A stretch of DNA of 64,000 nt from Aptenodytes patagonicus (taxonomy: Eukaryota; Chordata; Aves; Sphenisciformes; Spheniscidae): the NCBI RefSeq assembly GCF_965638725.1, contig NC_134950.1, positions 135,709,636 to 135,773,635 on the forward strand. Reading direction: 5' to 3'. The position numbers were made by a program, and so were the translations under genes. The notes below the pieces were generated by a model. The model was not told the DNA's origin. It did no database searches and saw nothing but the letters and a program-made list of their open reading frames with translations. Below, one piece after another: positions 30,101-36,352 of this stretch; position 1 is the first letter of the stretch, and each line of letters begins with the position of its first letter.

Positions 30101-33100
30101 TGATCTGCTTGAGGGTAGGAAGGCTCTGCAGAGGGACCTGGACAGGCTGGATCGATGGGCCCAGACCAATTGTATGAGGTTCAACAAGGCCAAGTGCAGG
30201 GTCCTGCACTTCGGCCACAACAACCCCATGCAGCGCTACAGGCTTGGGGAAGAGTGGCTGGAAAGCTGCCTGGCGGAAAAGGACCTGGGGGTGCTGGTTG
30301 ACAGCCGGCTGAACATGAGCCGGCAGTGTGCCCAGGCGGCCAAGAAGGCCAATGGCATCCTGGCCTGTATCAGAAATAGTGTGGCCAGTAGGAGTAGGGA
30401 AGCGATCGTGCCCCTGTACTTGGCACTGGTGAGGCCGCACCTCGAATACTGTGTTCAGTTTTGGGCCCCTCACTACAAGAAGGACGTTGAGGTGCTGGAG
30501 CGTGTCCAGAGAAGGGAAACGAAGCTGGTGAGGGGTCTGGAGAACAAGTCTTATGAGGAGCGGCTGAGGGAACTGGGGTTGTTCAGCCTGGAGAAAAGGA
30601 GGCTGAGGAGAGACCTCATCGCTCTCTACAGCTACCTGAAAGGAGGTTGTAGCGAGGTGGGTGTTGGTCTCTTCTCCCAAGTAACTAGCGATAGGACAAG
30701 AGGAAATGGCCTCAAGTTGCGCCAGGGGAGGTTTAGATTGGATGTAACGAAAAACTTCTTTACTGAAAGAGTGGTTAAACATTGGAACAGGCTGCCCAGG
30801 GAGGTGGTGGAGTCCCCATCCCTGGAGGTATTTAAAAGACGAGTAGATGAGGCGCTTAGGGACATGGTTTAGTGAACATGGTGGTGTTGGGTTGACGGTT
30901 GGACTCGATGATCTTAGAGGTCTTTTCCAACCTCAATGATTCTATGATTCTATAGCGACAAATGAATTATTATGTGTATGTACCTTATGGAAATCTACCT
31001 TACTGAAACTACTCATTTAGAAATCGGGAAATGCCAGAATTGGCAGCTATCAGTTTCATCAGTAATATCAAAGAAAAACAGCTTTGAAAGACTGGGGAAT
31101 GCACTCAAGACCTTCACAAGACATCTGGGAGAAAGTTATCTTTTATTAACAGGGTTTTTTTTTTTCCTTTTTGCCCCACTTCTGAAACAAGCTGGTTTTG
31201 CTGAAAATTAAGAATGGAAGGGGTGGGGGCAGGAGAGCTACACAGAGCAAGCAAATAAAGCTTTACATCAAGCAACAAGAACGATTTTAAAAAAAAAAAC
31301 AACAAAAAAACACAACAAACACACACCACCACACAAACAAAACAAAACCCCAGGGAAATGAGAAGAGATTTCCACCTGTCTTAAGTAATCACATTAAGCA
31401 ATGTCAATAGGACCACAGGGACAAGACCATACACAAGGGGTCTCAGGATCTCCTCTAAATGATAGAGGGATACAAGGCAAGCAGGAGAGTTGCTTCCTGC
31501 CTCCTCCTCCAGCAACTGCTGCTCCCAAGCCACCAGCTGGTGAAGCATGGGCAGAGCCAGTGACAAGCCTTGAAGCAGCATGTCATCAAGACTGTAAGTG
31601 GTGTCTCAGAAAGAGAGATTGTCACTAGTAAAACTCGACCAATGGTCACCAGTGCCACTCAAGAGGGCTCAAAGCTTTTACCAGTCCTGTTGGCATCAGC
31701 TCCTGAGCCTTTCACATTCATTGCTGGCCAAGGATGACAGGGTTCCTACTACCACTCACATTCACCTGCTATTCTCCCTCCTGACCAGAAGTTTGTACAG
31801 TACCCAGGCACACGGCATTCAAGCAGCTCACAGACGAAAGTGAATTTATCGCAGGTTCTGTGACCAAGGGAGGTATTTTTCCCTCTGAAGGGAAAGAAAC
31901 AGAGGTACTTTGTTTCCTCAGTGCCAGGAAGAACTCGGGTCAGTCAGAAATAGACCTGAGGCTCTGAAGATGGCAAAAGCATACTCTAAATCACCTCCCA
32001 GCACAACCTGAACTGTTTTTGACAAAACCATTTTAGTTTCTAGAGTACGTTCAGGGCAACAGATCAGACAGTCCTTCCCAGCATGCCCTGCCTTCACAGT
32101 TAAACATCCAGCTCTTAGAAGACTCCTCCTGGTGACACTGTGCCAATATTTGGCAGCATCTGTTACAGATCCCATCATCTAAATGCTTCAAAATCTGTTA
32201 CTCACCTGGTCAAACATGTTTAAGTTCTGATCAGTTGGTATCTGCAGTCCCCAGAGTCTGTACTTCGTGGCAATACTCGGACATTGCAAGTTTGGTGGAA
32301 TTTCAACTATGTCTGATCTATTCAGAATCTCAGAATTTCCATAGTCAATGTACAATACCTGACACTGCAACAATAATATAAATCAGCAGAGGTTACACAA
32401 ACCTCCTACAGAAATATGCACTGACAACTACTAGAATGTAAGCATTTTAACACGCGTGCATGTTGCAGAGATCAGAATCTTCCGTTCTAAGCCTAGACAC
32501 CCTTCAGAGGAAGGAACCGAGTTAGAGAAATCTCTTATGTTGGCACCTGTCTAAAAGCTTAGCAACAAAACTTTAAGTAACAAAACAGATCTTTGCTGGC
32601 AATTTTTTTTTTCCTCTAAGGGCTACAATTAAAAAGCAATACAGAAGACTTTCTTCAATGAACAGCTATGCAATCTAATGTTTCCACACCAACCAGCCTG
32701 TCTAGAAATTATCATTTTAACTAGGAACTACTAGCCTTCTGTATCAGTCACCTAATGCTGATTAACAACTCTTTCAGGTCATTTGCATCAGTTCTAACAT
32801 GTCACACGAAGGCAGCCATTTTCACTGACTCAGAAGTTTTGAAATTAAAGTACATTGCTTAACATTAACTACCACTCGTGAATCTCTTTGTCAAGAGATA
32901 CAAACAGCACTTCACAAGTATGTCGTGTTTTGCCATTTCATCAGCATTTTTCAAAATTACAGGTCACTTGAATTTGTGTCCCACACGTATATTCACTGTT
33001 TTTTAAATGCATTCACACAGTAAGTTTCAAAAAGAGGAGTTGCATTTATTGCTATCATCCTGCATGTAGAACTGATACACGACTAAAGACTTTAAAAAAA

Positions 33101-36100
33101 AAATGGTTCCTGCCTTTTCATTGTTGATCACTTGCTGTACCATACATCTGTACCAACATCTATCTTCAGAAAAACAGCCACCATAAATCTGGAAGTTAGG
33201 AAAAAAAAGATCAAGAATAGCATTCTGAAAATATAAGCATACCTCAAAATGGTATTTGTAATACATTACAAATCTTATTTTCACACTCTCCTATAATTAT
33301 CCCAACAGCAGTATGAAAACAAAGTAATGCATTTGATATCCTCTCATAACAATATATGCTAACGCTTCAAAAACATAATCCTCTACTCCAAAAACGATAG
33401 CTCAAAGAAAATTTTGCAACTAGGAAAACACCAACATTTTATACAGCAGACTCCCATGGCTTTTCTATTAATGTATTGCTACAACATTTTATTGACACTG
33501 ACGGCTTAGTAAACCCGACAAAGGAACAGGCCAGTTACACCACAAACATGCTGGGTTTGCTGTTGGTGCATTTTCTTCATTTTCAAGAGGAATGTAGAAG
33601 GTCATTTACCTGCACACACAAACAGTTCAGACAAATCATTTTATTTAAACCTTACTTTGCAATAAGCCATCAGTAGTTCACACACAAAACCAAAAGTTGC
33701 AATCACTCTGTGTATGCTTCTCACAGAACTGCTATTAAATATGTCCTTGTTATCTTAAGAGTACTTTGTCCAGCACATTTAACATCACAAGTTTTTGTAT
33801 GATCTTCCGCACTTCTTGAGACAGAGCAAAGAATCACTTCTCTGAAAAAGCTTTGCTCTCTTGTTAAAGATAATCCATAATGTATACTGGACAATGAAAG
33901 AGAATTCAGCGTTCTGTGTATTGCCTTCTTGTAGTATTTCCTGAGTGTTTAAAAAAAAAAACCTATGGTTGTATAATTTAACTGGTCTGAGGTGCAGAAA
34001 GATTTAAACTTGCTCACACAAAGTAAATGTTTTCTTTAGGAAAGCCTTAAAGAGATCTTAAGAGAATATAACCCACAGCATAATCAAAGATCAAGAAAAT
34101 ACCTAAGAAAATGGCTGTACAGAATTAAGGCTTTTACATCCAGGTGAAAAACAAACTCCACATATACACAATCTACTTACCTTACTAAAATCAGGTTTGC
34201 CAAAAACTGCATTAGCCCGAGGACAAGCTTCTGCCAGCGCACAACTTAATTTCAAGAGGTCATTACATCTACTGACATTCTAAGAAGTGTGGAGAAAGGG
34301 TGCGAGTTATTAACTGTCACTTTTAATAGATGCTTGATGGCTTACAACAGCCAAGAATTAAATCAAAACAGTTGCACAGCTGTTGAGACAAGTAATGCCC
34401 CACCTTAAGCTTTCTATCTTCAAGCTTTTAGTTGCATTTGTAAGCCTGCTCTCATTTTCTTCCAAAAATTAATGAAACTGATCAGGGGCAGGTAATGTAC
34501 CCCAGAGAAGTATTTTGCAATGCATGTTTTTAACAGTTTAATTACCAGCTTCTGCAAGCAGTATGCAGATCTTACTTATCAATCCTTCCTCACAAACTTC
34601 AGTATGCATTTGTTCTTTTTCTTTCTCTCCTTAAGACAAGGAGACAACAGCTCTGGCATACCCCTTGTTCTCTTTACATGCAAGGCTTGGGTTTTGGTTT
34701 GGCTGAGAGAAGCAGTCTTTCCAGTTACAGCTTGGTATCTGAACCACTGTAAAACTGGGTCAGTTCCAGTAACATGGCATTTATTAGACAACATTCTACT
34801 CGTAATCCAAAGGAAAGGATCCAGAGCTCAGAGTAGGAAAGAAAACACTAGTGGAACTGAACATTTTGTTAACCTTAGAAATACACTCCTAACTTTTGTA
34901 CCTTACAATATTAAAAAAAACTGTGACTGAGTCTCAGAATGCCAGGGTAAGAACCTAAAGGAGAATTACCTATGACTATTACACCTAAAAATCCCTTTAT
35001 TAGAAAAAAGCTATTCCATAAACAGAATGAGTACAGTTTGGTCCCCCTCCCCAAATTCCTAGTAGGGACATGACAAGCAGCATTACCTCCTCCAACTGGC
35101 TCAAAGCTACACAGGTGTTGACTAATATGCACACACCAATTAGCCAGAAGACCAAATAGAAAAGGCAAGCTTTGGTACTCTTTCTGGATTTTCCCCTCTC
35201 CTGCTGCACTCCCCACATTAATGAAAACTACTCATTGTTTTAGGTTTTTTTACTTTTTCTCACTCCCCCCCATCCACACAAAACTTGAAAGGAGCTAGCA
35301 TCTTTGAACCATCACCATGTCAAGCTTCATTGAAATTGCCCCATGTGCTCAGCTGTTAGAGGGTAGGGGATCCACCCCCAGCAGGGCTCCAACTGCCTCC
35401 TACAGTATTCTTCAGTCAACAGCAAATATTTTAACCCTCAGTTTGGGGTTTTTTTGGCATAGGGTCTACCAAATATTCAAGAAAACCCAGCTACAATTCA
35501 AATGAATGGATGAACAATTCTTTTTAGCATTTCAGAAAAGAATAACTGATTTCAGTTTAAAAGAGCACAATAATACTTGCAATTCTGAAATCTAAAGTAA
35601 CTTTTTTTTCCCCAACATCAAATGCTATCATTTATTCTCACTTCTACAGAAACTTGGGGGGTGGGGGGCAGGGTAGAAGATTAAACACCTCAGTTAAAAT
35701 CAAGTAGTTCTCCAAATTCACCTGTGCCCAAAATGTCACAGCATCTTCAACATGGCAGCCCACAACATCTTCAACTGGAAGGAAGGAAAAAAAAAAAAAT
35801 TATTCTCAAGTGTAAGATTATGTGTTTAAAAACCACCTCATGTTACCTTTGTCATGCTCTGCGTCTCCATCCATGACAACGGATTCTGAAACATTACAAG
35901 ATATCTATGGTTAAAAGAGAAATTAAGGTACTCTTCCAGAGGCCCGTGGAGGTACACGCACCCGCCTCGCAGGCCCATGCGACTTGTCCCTGCCCTGAAC
36001 ACTTCACGGGTTCAGTGCTTAGTGGGCTCCCGCTCTCCCATCGCCTCACCCCCACGTTCCCGCTCGGCCCTTCTCCCTGCCAAGTGAGAGGCACCCATTT

Positions 36101-36349
36101 CTTTAGCGAAAAAGGCTTTTTTACGTGAGCAAGCGCCATAAGGCTGGCACGGCCGCGACTTCCCGCCAGCACAGCGGGGGGCCCCCTCCTCACCGCGCAG
36201 CCCCGCGCCCCTGGGAACCCCTGGGACGCCTTCCCCCCCGACGCAGCGGCCCCGGCGCTACCTGAGGCGGCCGGGCCGGCTCGGGGTGACGGGCCCTGCC
36301 GCGGCCGCACGTGCTGCCGCCGCCAACGCCCGCCGCCGGCCCTGCGCAT
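52..36349 (-). CDS. STK31: STK31 (TDRD8), Tudor and pseudokinase protein, 23 coding exons, 3' end missing
   Basis: This is a germline Tudor-domain protein of the kinase-like STK31 family; in mouse it is reported to associate with the PIWI protein MIWI (known of the family). Joined minus-strand exons: 36262-36349, 35847-35885, 35722-35774, 34181-34279, 33114-33188, 32206-32364, 29103-29458, 27022-27190, 24860-24975, 23861-24020, 17861-17983, 13334-13513, 10632-10748, 9444-9563, 8847-8978, 7712-7813, 6660-6740, 6178-6303, 5337-5462, 5004-5090, 4022-4171, 2163-2288 and 52-102. They give 2,835 nt, exactly 945 codons, with every phase matching. Human STK31 is about 1,019 aa, so roughly 75 C-terminal residues lie beyond the left edge. 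Order: Arg/Gly/Ala-rich N-terminus (1-29), Tudor domain (about 60-171), coiled coil (about 300-375), helical middle, degenerate kinase domain (about 724 onward). The catalytic Asp is Ser861. Two introns need GC donors. The start is the first ATG in frame with the conserved exons. Confidence 0.95.
103..2162. other. STK31 intron, unique DNA with a T/G-rich tract
   Basis: No exon is seen. The notable content is the T- and G-rich low-complexity tract at 943-1060, including G6TG5TG4 around 995-1012. Confidence 0.6.
943..1060. repeat. T/G-rich low-complexity tract with G4 potential
   Basis: Runs of T with G interruptions. The part at 995-1028 has four or more G runs of at least four and could fold as a G-quadruplex on the plus strand. 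On the other strand it resembles the A/C-rich tracts seen elsewhere in the window. Confidence 0.75.
2163..2288 (-). CDS. STK31: STK31 coding exon 22, activation segment
   Basis: 126 nt, 42 codons, phase 0 to 0 (residues 887-928); acceptor CCCATAG, donor TTCTGG|GTATGT. It encodes [20 protein letters not shown] followed by [11 protein letters not shown] replaces the APE motif and SDMYAYG corresponds to the SDVYSFG F-helix motif. Confidence 0.95.
2289..4021. other. STK31 intron
   Basis: AT-rich unique DNA. No further coding exon, known repeat or RNA gene is recognised; open frames here lack splice-consistent partners. Confidence 0.5.
4022..4171 (-). CDS. STK31: STK31 coding exon 21, degenerate catalytic loop
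   Basis: 150 nt, 50 codons (residues 837-886); acceptor CATTAG, donor TCAGAG|GTAAAA, followed by a poly-A stretch. It holds HGSLHGNN where active kinases have HRDLKxxN, so the catalytic Asp is Ser861 and the Lys is His863, while Asn866 is kept. The DFG position reads DFD (879-881). The same replacements occur in mammalian STK31, so this is a family feature and not decay. Confidence 0.97.
4453..4480. repeat. Perfect 10-bp inverted repeat, 8-nt loop
   Basis: ACTTGGACCT at 4453-4462 pairs exactly with AGGTCCAAGT at 4471-4480. The stem does not extend further, so it is too short for a typical pre-miRNA. Confidence 0.8.
4593..4650. repeat. Purine-rich G tract in an STK31 intron
   Basis: G-run-rich purine stretch (GGGAGGAGGG, then G8 and A-separated G9). 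It is able to form a G-quadruplex on the plus strand and gives a C/T-rich tract in the STK31 pre-mRNA. Confidence 0.7.
5004..5090 (-). CDS. STK31: STK31 coding exon 20, kinase-like hinge
   Basis: 87 nt, 29 codons, phase 0 to 0; acceptor GTTGAAG, donor TTAGAA|GTAAGT. It encodes [20 protein letters not shown], the hinge-like strand of the kinase fold, homologous to human [20 protein letters not shown]. Confidence 0.94.
5337..5462 (-). CDS. STK31: STK31 coding exon 19, GC donor
   Basis: 126 nt, 42 codons, phase 0 to 0; acceptor TTTTTAAG. It encodes [20 protein letters not shown] and ends FLLFCK, aligned to human FLFLCK. The donor is TGCAAG|GCAAGA, a GC donor with otherwise near-consensus flanks. 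The next exon begins SDP exactly as in human. Confidence 0.92.
6178..6303 (-). CDS. STK31: STK31 coding exon 18, kinase-like N-lobe
   Basis: 126 nt, 42 codons, phase 0 to 0 (residues 724-765); acceptor TGCTTCAG, donor TTAAAG|GTAATG. It encodes [20 protein letters not shown] and ends VLLK. By position, that last Lys765 may stand in for the VAIK lysine of kinases (inference). Confidence 0.95.
6660..6740 (-). CDS. STK31: STK31 coding exon 17
   Basis: 81 nt, 27 codons, phase 0 to 0; acceptor CATTTAG, donor TATATG|GTAAGC. It encodes [20 protein letters not shown], matching human [20 protein letters not shown]. This leads into the kinase-like domain. Confidence 0.95.
6911..6939. repeat. CA microsatellite after a poly-A
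   Basis: A12 followed by CAAA and about nine CA units in the intron between STK31 exons 17 and 16. Confidence 0.8.
7712..7813 (-). CDS. STK31: STK31 coding exon 16
   Basis: 102 nt, 34 codons, phase 0 to 0; acceptor AATGCAG, donor GAATAT|GTAAGT. It encodes [20 protein letters not shown] and [11 protein letters not shown], matching human KIKEEITQLRNNVFQEIYHE. Confidence 0.94.
8847..8978 (-). CDS. STK31: STK31 coding exon 15
   Basis: 132 nt, 44 codons, phase 0 to 0; acceptor CTCCTAG, donor GAGGAA|GTATGA. It encodes [20 protein letters not shown] and [10 protein letters not shown], nearly the same as human LLSIKKTLKSLKALLRWKLV. Confidence 0.95.
9444..9563 (-). CDS. STK31: STK31 coding exon 14
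   Basis: 120 nt, 40 codons, phase 0 to 0; acceptor CAATCTAG, donor GTTGAG|GTGAGT. It encodes [20 protein letters not shown] and [13 protein letters not shown], homologous to human EIISNTYSQVLQKIHSEERL. Confidence 0.93.
10632..10748 (-). CDS. STK31: STK31 coding exon 13
   Basis: 117 nt, 39 codons, phase 0 to 0; acceptor CTTTGAAG, donor TTAAAT|GTAAGT. It encodes [20 protein letters not shown] and then [15 protein letters not shown], matching human DEILEKTESSVCKELE. The acceptor sits directly beside a run of 16 T on the coding strand. Confidence 0.92.
10749..13333. other. STK31 intron
   Basis: 2.6 kb without a recognised exon. It holds a run of 26 A at 11084-11109 and an A16 plus ACC tract directly at the exon 13 acceptor side (10757-10795). 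Confidence 0.5.
11084..11109. repeat. Poly-A run of 26
   Basis: An uninterrupted A homopolymer. No retroposed sequence is recognisable 5' of it and no clear target duplication is seen, so it is annotated as a simple repeat. Confidence 0.8.
13334..13513 (-). CDS. STK31: STK31 coding exon 12
   Basis: 180 nt, 60 codons, phase 0 to 0; acceptor GATGCGCAG, donor TTAAAG|GTAAGG. It encodes [20 protein letters not shown] and FFKWKSVKM, matching the human SVSLEAVYGQ and FYDWKCDKR positions. Confidence 0.94.
15138..15225. repeat. A/C-rich low-complexity tract
   Basis: Poly-A blocks grading into ACC and CAAAC units on the plus strand. It is one of a series of like tracts in this window. Confidence 0.75.
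16666..16722. repeat. A/C-rich low-complexity tract
   Basis: A run of A followed by CCCC, ACCACA and ACACCACACC units on the plus strand. Confidence 0.7.
17342..17392. repeat. A/C-rich low-complexity tract
   Basis: A8 followed by CAAA units and ACCCACAC on the plus strand. Confidence 0.7.
17861..17983 (-). CDS. STK31: STK31 coding exon 11
   Basis: 123 nt, 41 codons, phase 0 to 0; acceptor TGCATAG, donor TTACAG|GTAAGG. It encodes [20 protein letters not shown] and [11 protein letters not shown], matching the human IAQRNEMQQKLYMSVEDFI segment. Confidence 0.93.
19995..20072. repeat. A/C-rich low-complexity tract
   Basis: A12 followed by about 65 bp of CACC, CCAC and ACAAC units with almost no G or T on the plus strand. 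Confidence 0.8.
20411..20434. repeat. C-run followed by T-run
   Basis: A pure pyrimidine tract of nine C followed by about 15 T. A second tract with the same design lies at 24315-24337. Both are homopurine in STK31 RNA. Confidence 0.75.
23861..24020 (-). CDS. STK31: STK31 coding exon 10
   Basis: 160 nt, phase 2 to 0; acceptor CACCTTAG, donor AATGTG|GTAGGT. It encodes the helical middle region with [17 protein letters not shown] and [13 protein letters not shown], clearly homologous to human FGKDLSDAIQVLDEGC and IWAEYSLAQENIK. Confidence 0.93.
24315..24337. repeat. C-run followed by T-run
   Basis: About 13 C followed by 10 T, a pure pyrimidine tract in the intron between STK31 exons 10 and 9. 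Confidence 0.75.
24860..24975 (-). CDS. STK31: STK31 coding exon 9
   Basis: 116 nt, phase 0 to 2; acceptor ATTCAG, donor GTTAG|GTATGT. It extends the coiled coil ([15 protein letters not shown]) into [16 protein letters not shown], matching the human TLKTYIDTRMKNLAAK. It contains an unusual triple ACGT run. Confidence 0.92.
25636..25682. repeat. 18-bp direct repeat, two copies
   Basis: AAACAGAGTCTTTAAAAG occurs at 25636-25653 and again at 25665-25682 with an 11-bp spacer, a small local duplication. Confidence 0.85.
25711..25748. repeat. A/C-rich low-complexity tract
   Basis: A9 followed by CAAACCACC and CAAAC units on the plus strand. Confidence 0.7.
27022..27190 (-). CDS. STK31: STK31 coding exon 8, coiled coil
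   Basis: 169 nt, phase 2 to 0. The acceptor TTTTAAAAG is weak in pyrimidines, but it is the only one restoring the frame (AA|G gives Lys). Donor CTTCAG|GTATGT. It encodes [19 protein letters not shown] and following residues, a heptad-rich coiled coil also present in human STK31. Confidence 0.92.
27191..29102. other. STK31 intron
   Basis: 1.9 kb of unique DNA plus a short CA run near 28913-28928. A 134-codon plus-strand frame (28648-29052) has no domain or coding bias and is treated as chance. Confidence 0.5.
29103..29458 (-). CDS. STK31: STK31 coding exon 7
   Basis: 356 nt, the longest exon; phase 0 in and phase 2 out (residues 172-289). Acceptor TTTTACAG, donor CCAAA|GTAAGG. It encodes the nuclease-like beta strands that follow Tudor cores ([25 protein letters not shown]) and a variable linker with [11 protein letters not shown]. 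The CR1 insertion begins about 450 bp upstream of its acceptor. Confidence 0.94.
29915..30955 (+). mobile_element. CR1 LINE, 5'-truncated, antisense to STK31
   Basis: This non-LTR retrotransposon fragment starts within the reverse transcriptase domain and runs to the CR1 3' end. It keeps one open frame (29937-30872, 311 codons) with the [21 protein letters not shown] and FADDTK motifs, the last being the polymerase catalytic Asp pair. The rest of the ORF2 C-terminus follows, including [13 protein letters not shown] and [20 protein letters not shown]. The 3' end carries the ATTCTATG octamer repeat (about 30938-30955). The 5' part (ORF1, endonuclease, front of RT) is missing, so it cannot move by itself. 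It lies in the STK31 intron between exons 6 and 7, opposite to the gene. The undisturbed frame suggests a fairly young copy. Confidence 0.96.
29937..30872 (+). pseudogene. C-terminal part of CR1 ORF2 reverse transcriptase
   Basis: The open frame is 311 codons and ends in TAG, but it has no true initiator: GTG is simply the first codon counted, and CR1 frame extends left to the truncation point. It covers RT palm motifs from PQGS through FADD, then thumb and C-terminal regions. CR1 ORF2 is usually about 900-1,000 aa, so only about a third remains. It is a dead fragment of a multi-domain polyprotein, not a host gene. Confidence 0.9.
31286..31352. repeat. A/C-rich low-complexity tract
   Basis: A11 grading into CAACAAA, CACACCACC and AAACCCC units on the plus strand. 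It lies 330 bp downstream of the CR1 3' end but is separated from it by unique DNA. Confidence 0.75.
32206..32364 (-). CDS. STK31: STK31 coding exon 6, Tudor core
   Basis: 159 nt, phase 0 to 0 (residues 119-171). Acceptor TTGTTGCAG, donor GACCAG|GTGAGT. It carries the Tudor signature YIDYGN (residues 123-128), then [11 protein letters not shown]. Aromatics of this motif form the methyl-arginine/lysine binding cage in Tudor proteins (family knowledge). Confidence 0.96.
33114..33188 (-). CDS. STK31: STK31 coding exon 5, Tudor core, GC donor
   Basis: 75 nt, 25 codons (residues 94-118). Acceptor ACTTCCAG. It begins the Tudor barrel: [14 protein letters not shown], with the Tyr95, Trp105 and Tyr106 aromatics. 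Joining Lys118 directly to exon 6 needs the donor AAAAG|GCAGGA, that is GC instead of GT. No nearby GT keeps the frame and the gap-free match to human STK31. Confidence 0.88.
34181..34279 (-). CDS. STK31: STK31 coding exon 4
   Basis: 99 nt, phase 0 to 0, 33 codons (residues 61-93). Acceptor TTCTTAG, strong donor GTAAG|GTAAGT. It encodes the helical part of the extended Tudor module ([13 protein letters not shown]). Confidence 0.93.
35722..35774 (-). CDS. STK31: STK31 coding exon 3
   Basis: 53 nt, phase 1 in and phase 0 out; acceptor CTTCCAG, donor CACAG|GTGAAT. It encodes the start of the Tudor region ([18 protein letters not shown], residues 43-60), nearly the same as the human sequence I recall. 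Confidence 0.93.
35847..35885 (-). CDS. STK31: STK31 coding exon 2
   Basis: 39 nt, entering and leaving in phase 1. Acceptor TTTCAG and donor AAAG|GTAACA. It encodes the short acidic [12 protein letters not shown] stretch that leads into the Tudor region, as in human STK31. An in-frame ATG with G at +4 could serve as an alternative start. Confidence 0.88.
36262..36349 (-). CDS. STK31: STK31 coding exon 1 (start codon)
   Basis: The ATG at 36349-36347 begins 29 codons plus 1 nt, ending at a CTCAG|GTAGCG donor. The 1-nt remainder joins exon 2 to give Ala-Ser-Glu-Ser-Val, matching the human Ala-Thr-Glu-Ser-Val region. The peptide is rich in Arg, Gly and Ala because it lies in the CpG island. The frame stays open upstream to at least 36622, but with no other ATG. 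The ATG in exon 2 (35874-35872) is an alternative start. Confidence 0.75.
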
Positions 36350-36352
36350 GCG
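36343..36352. promoter_or_regulatory. NRF1-like palindrome over the STK31 start codon
   Basis: TGCGCATGCG, with flanking C and G, matches 11 of 12 positions of the NRF1 consensus YGCGCAYGCGCR (established motif). Its central CAT is the complement of the STK31 start ATG. Occupancy is an inference. Confidence 0.5.

Noticed and set aside
29994-30782. 262-codon minus-strand open frame
   Set aside because: It is the antisense shadow of the CR1 reverse transcriptase frame; the plus-strand frame carries the recognisable RT motifs.
34520-34930. 136-codon plus-strand open frame
   Set aside because: Low-complexity Phe/Leu-rich start and no recognisable domain; it lies in an STK31 intron, so chance is likely.
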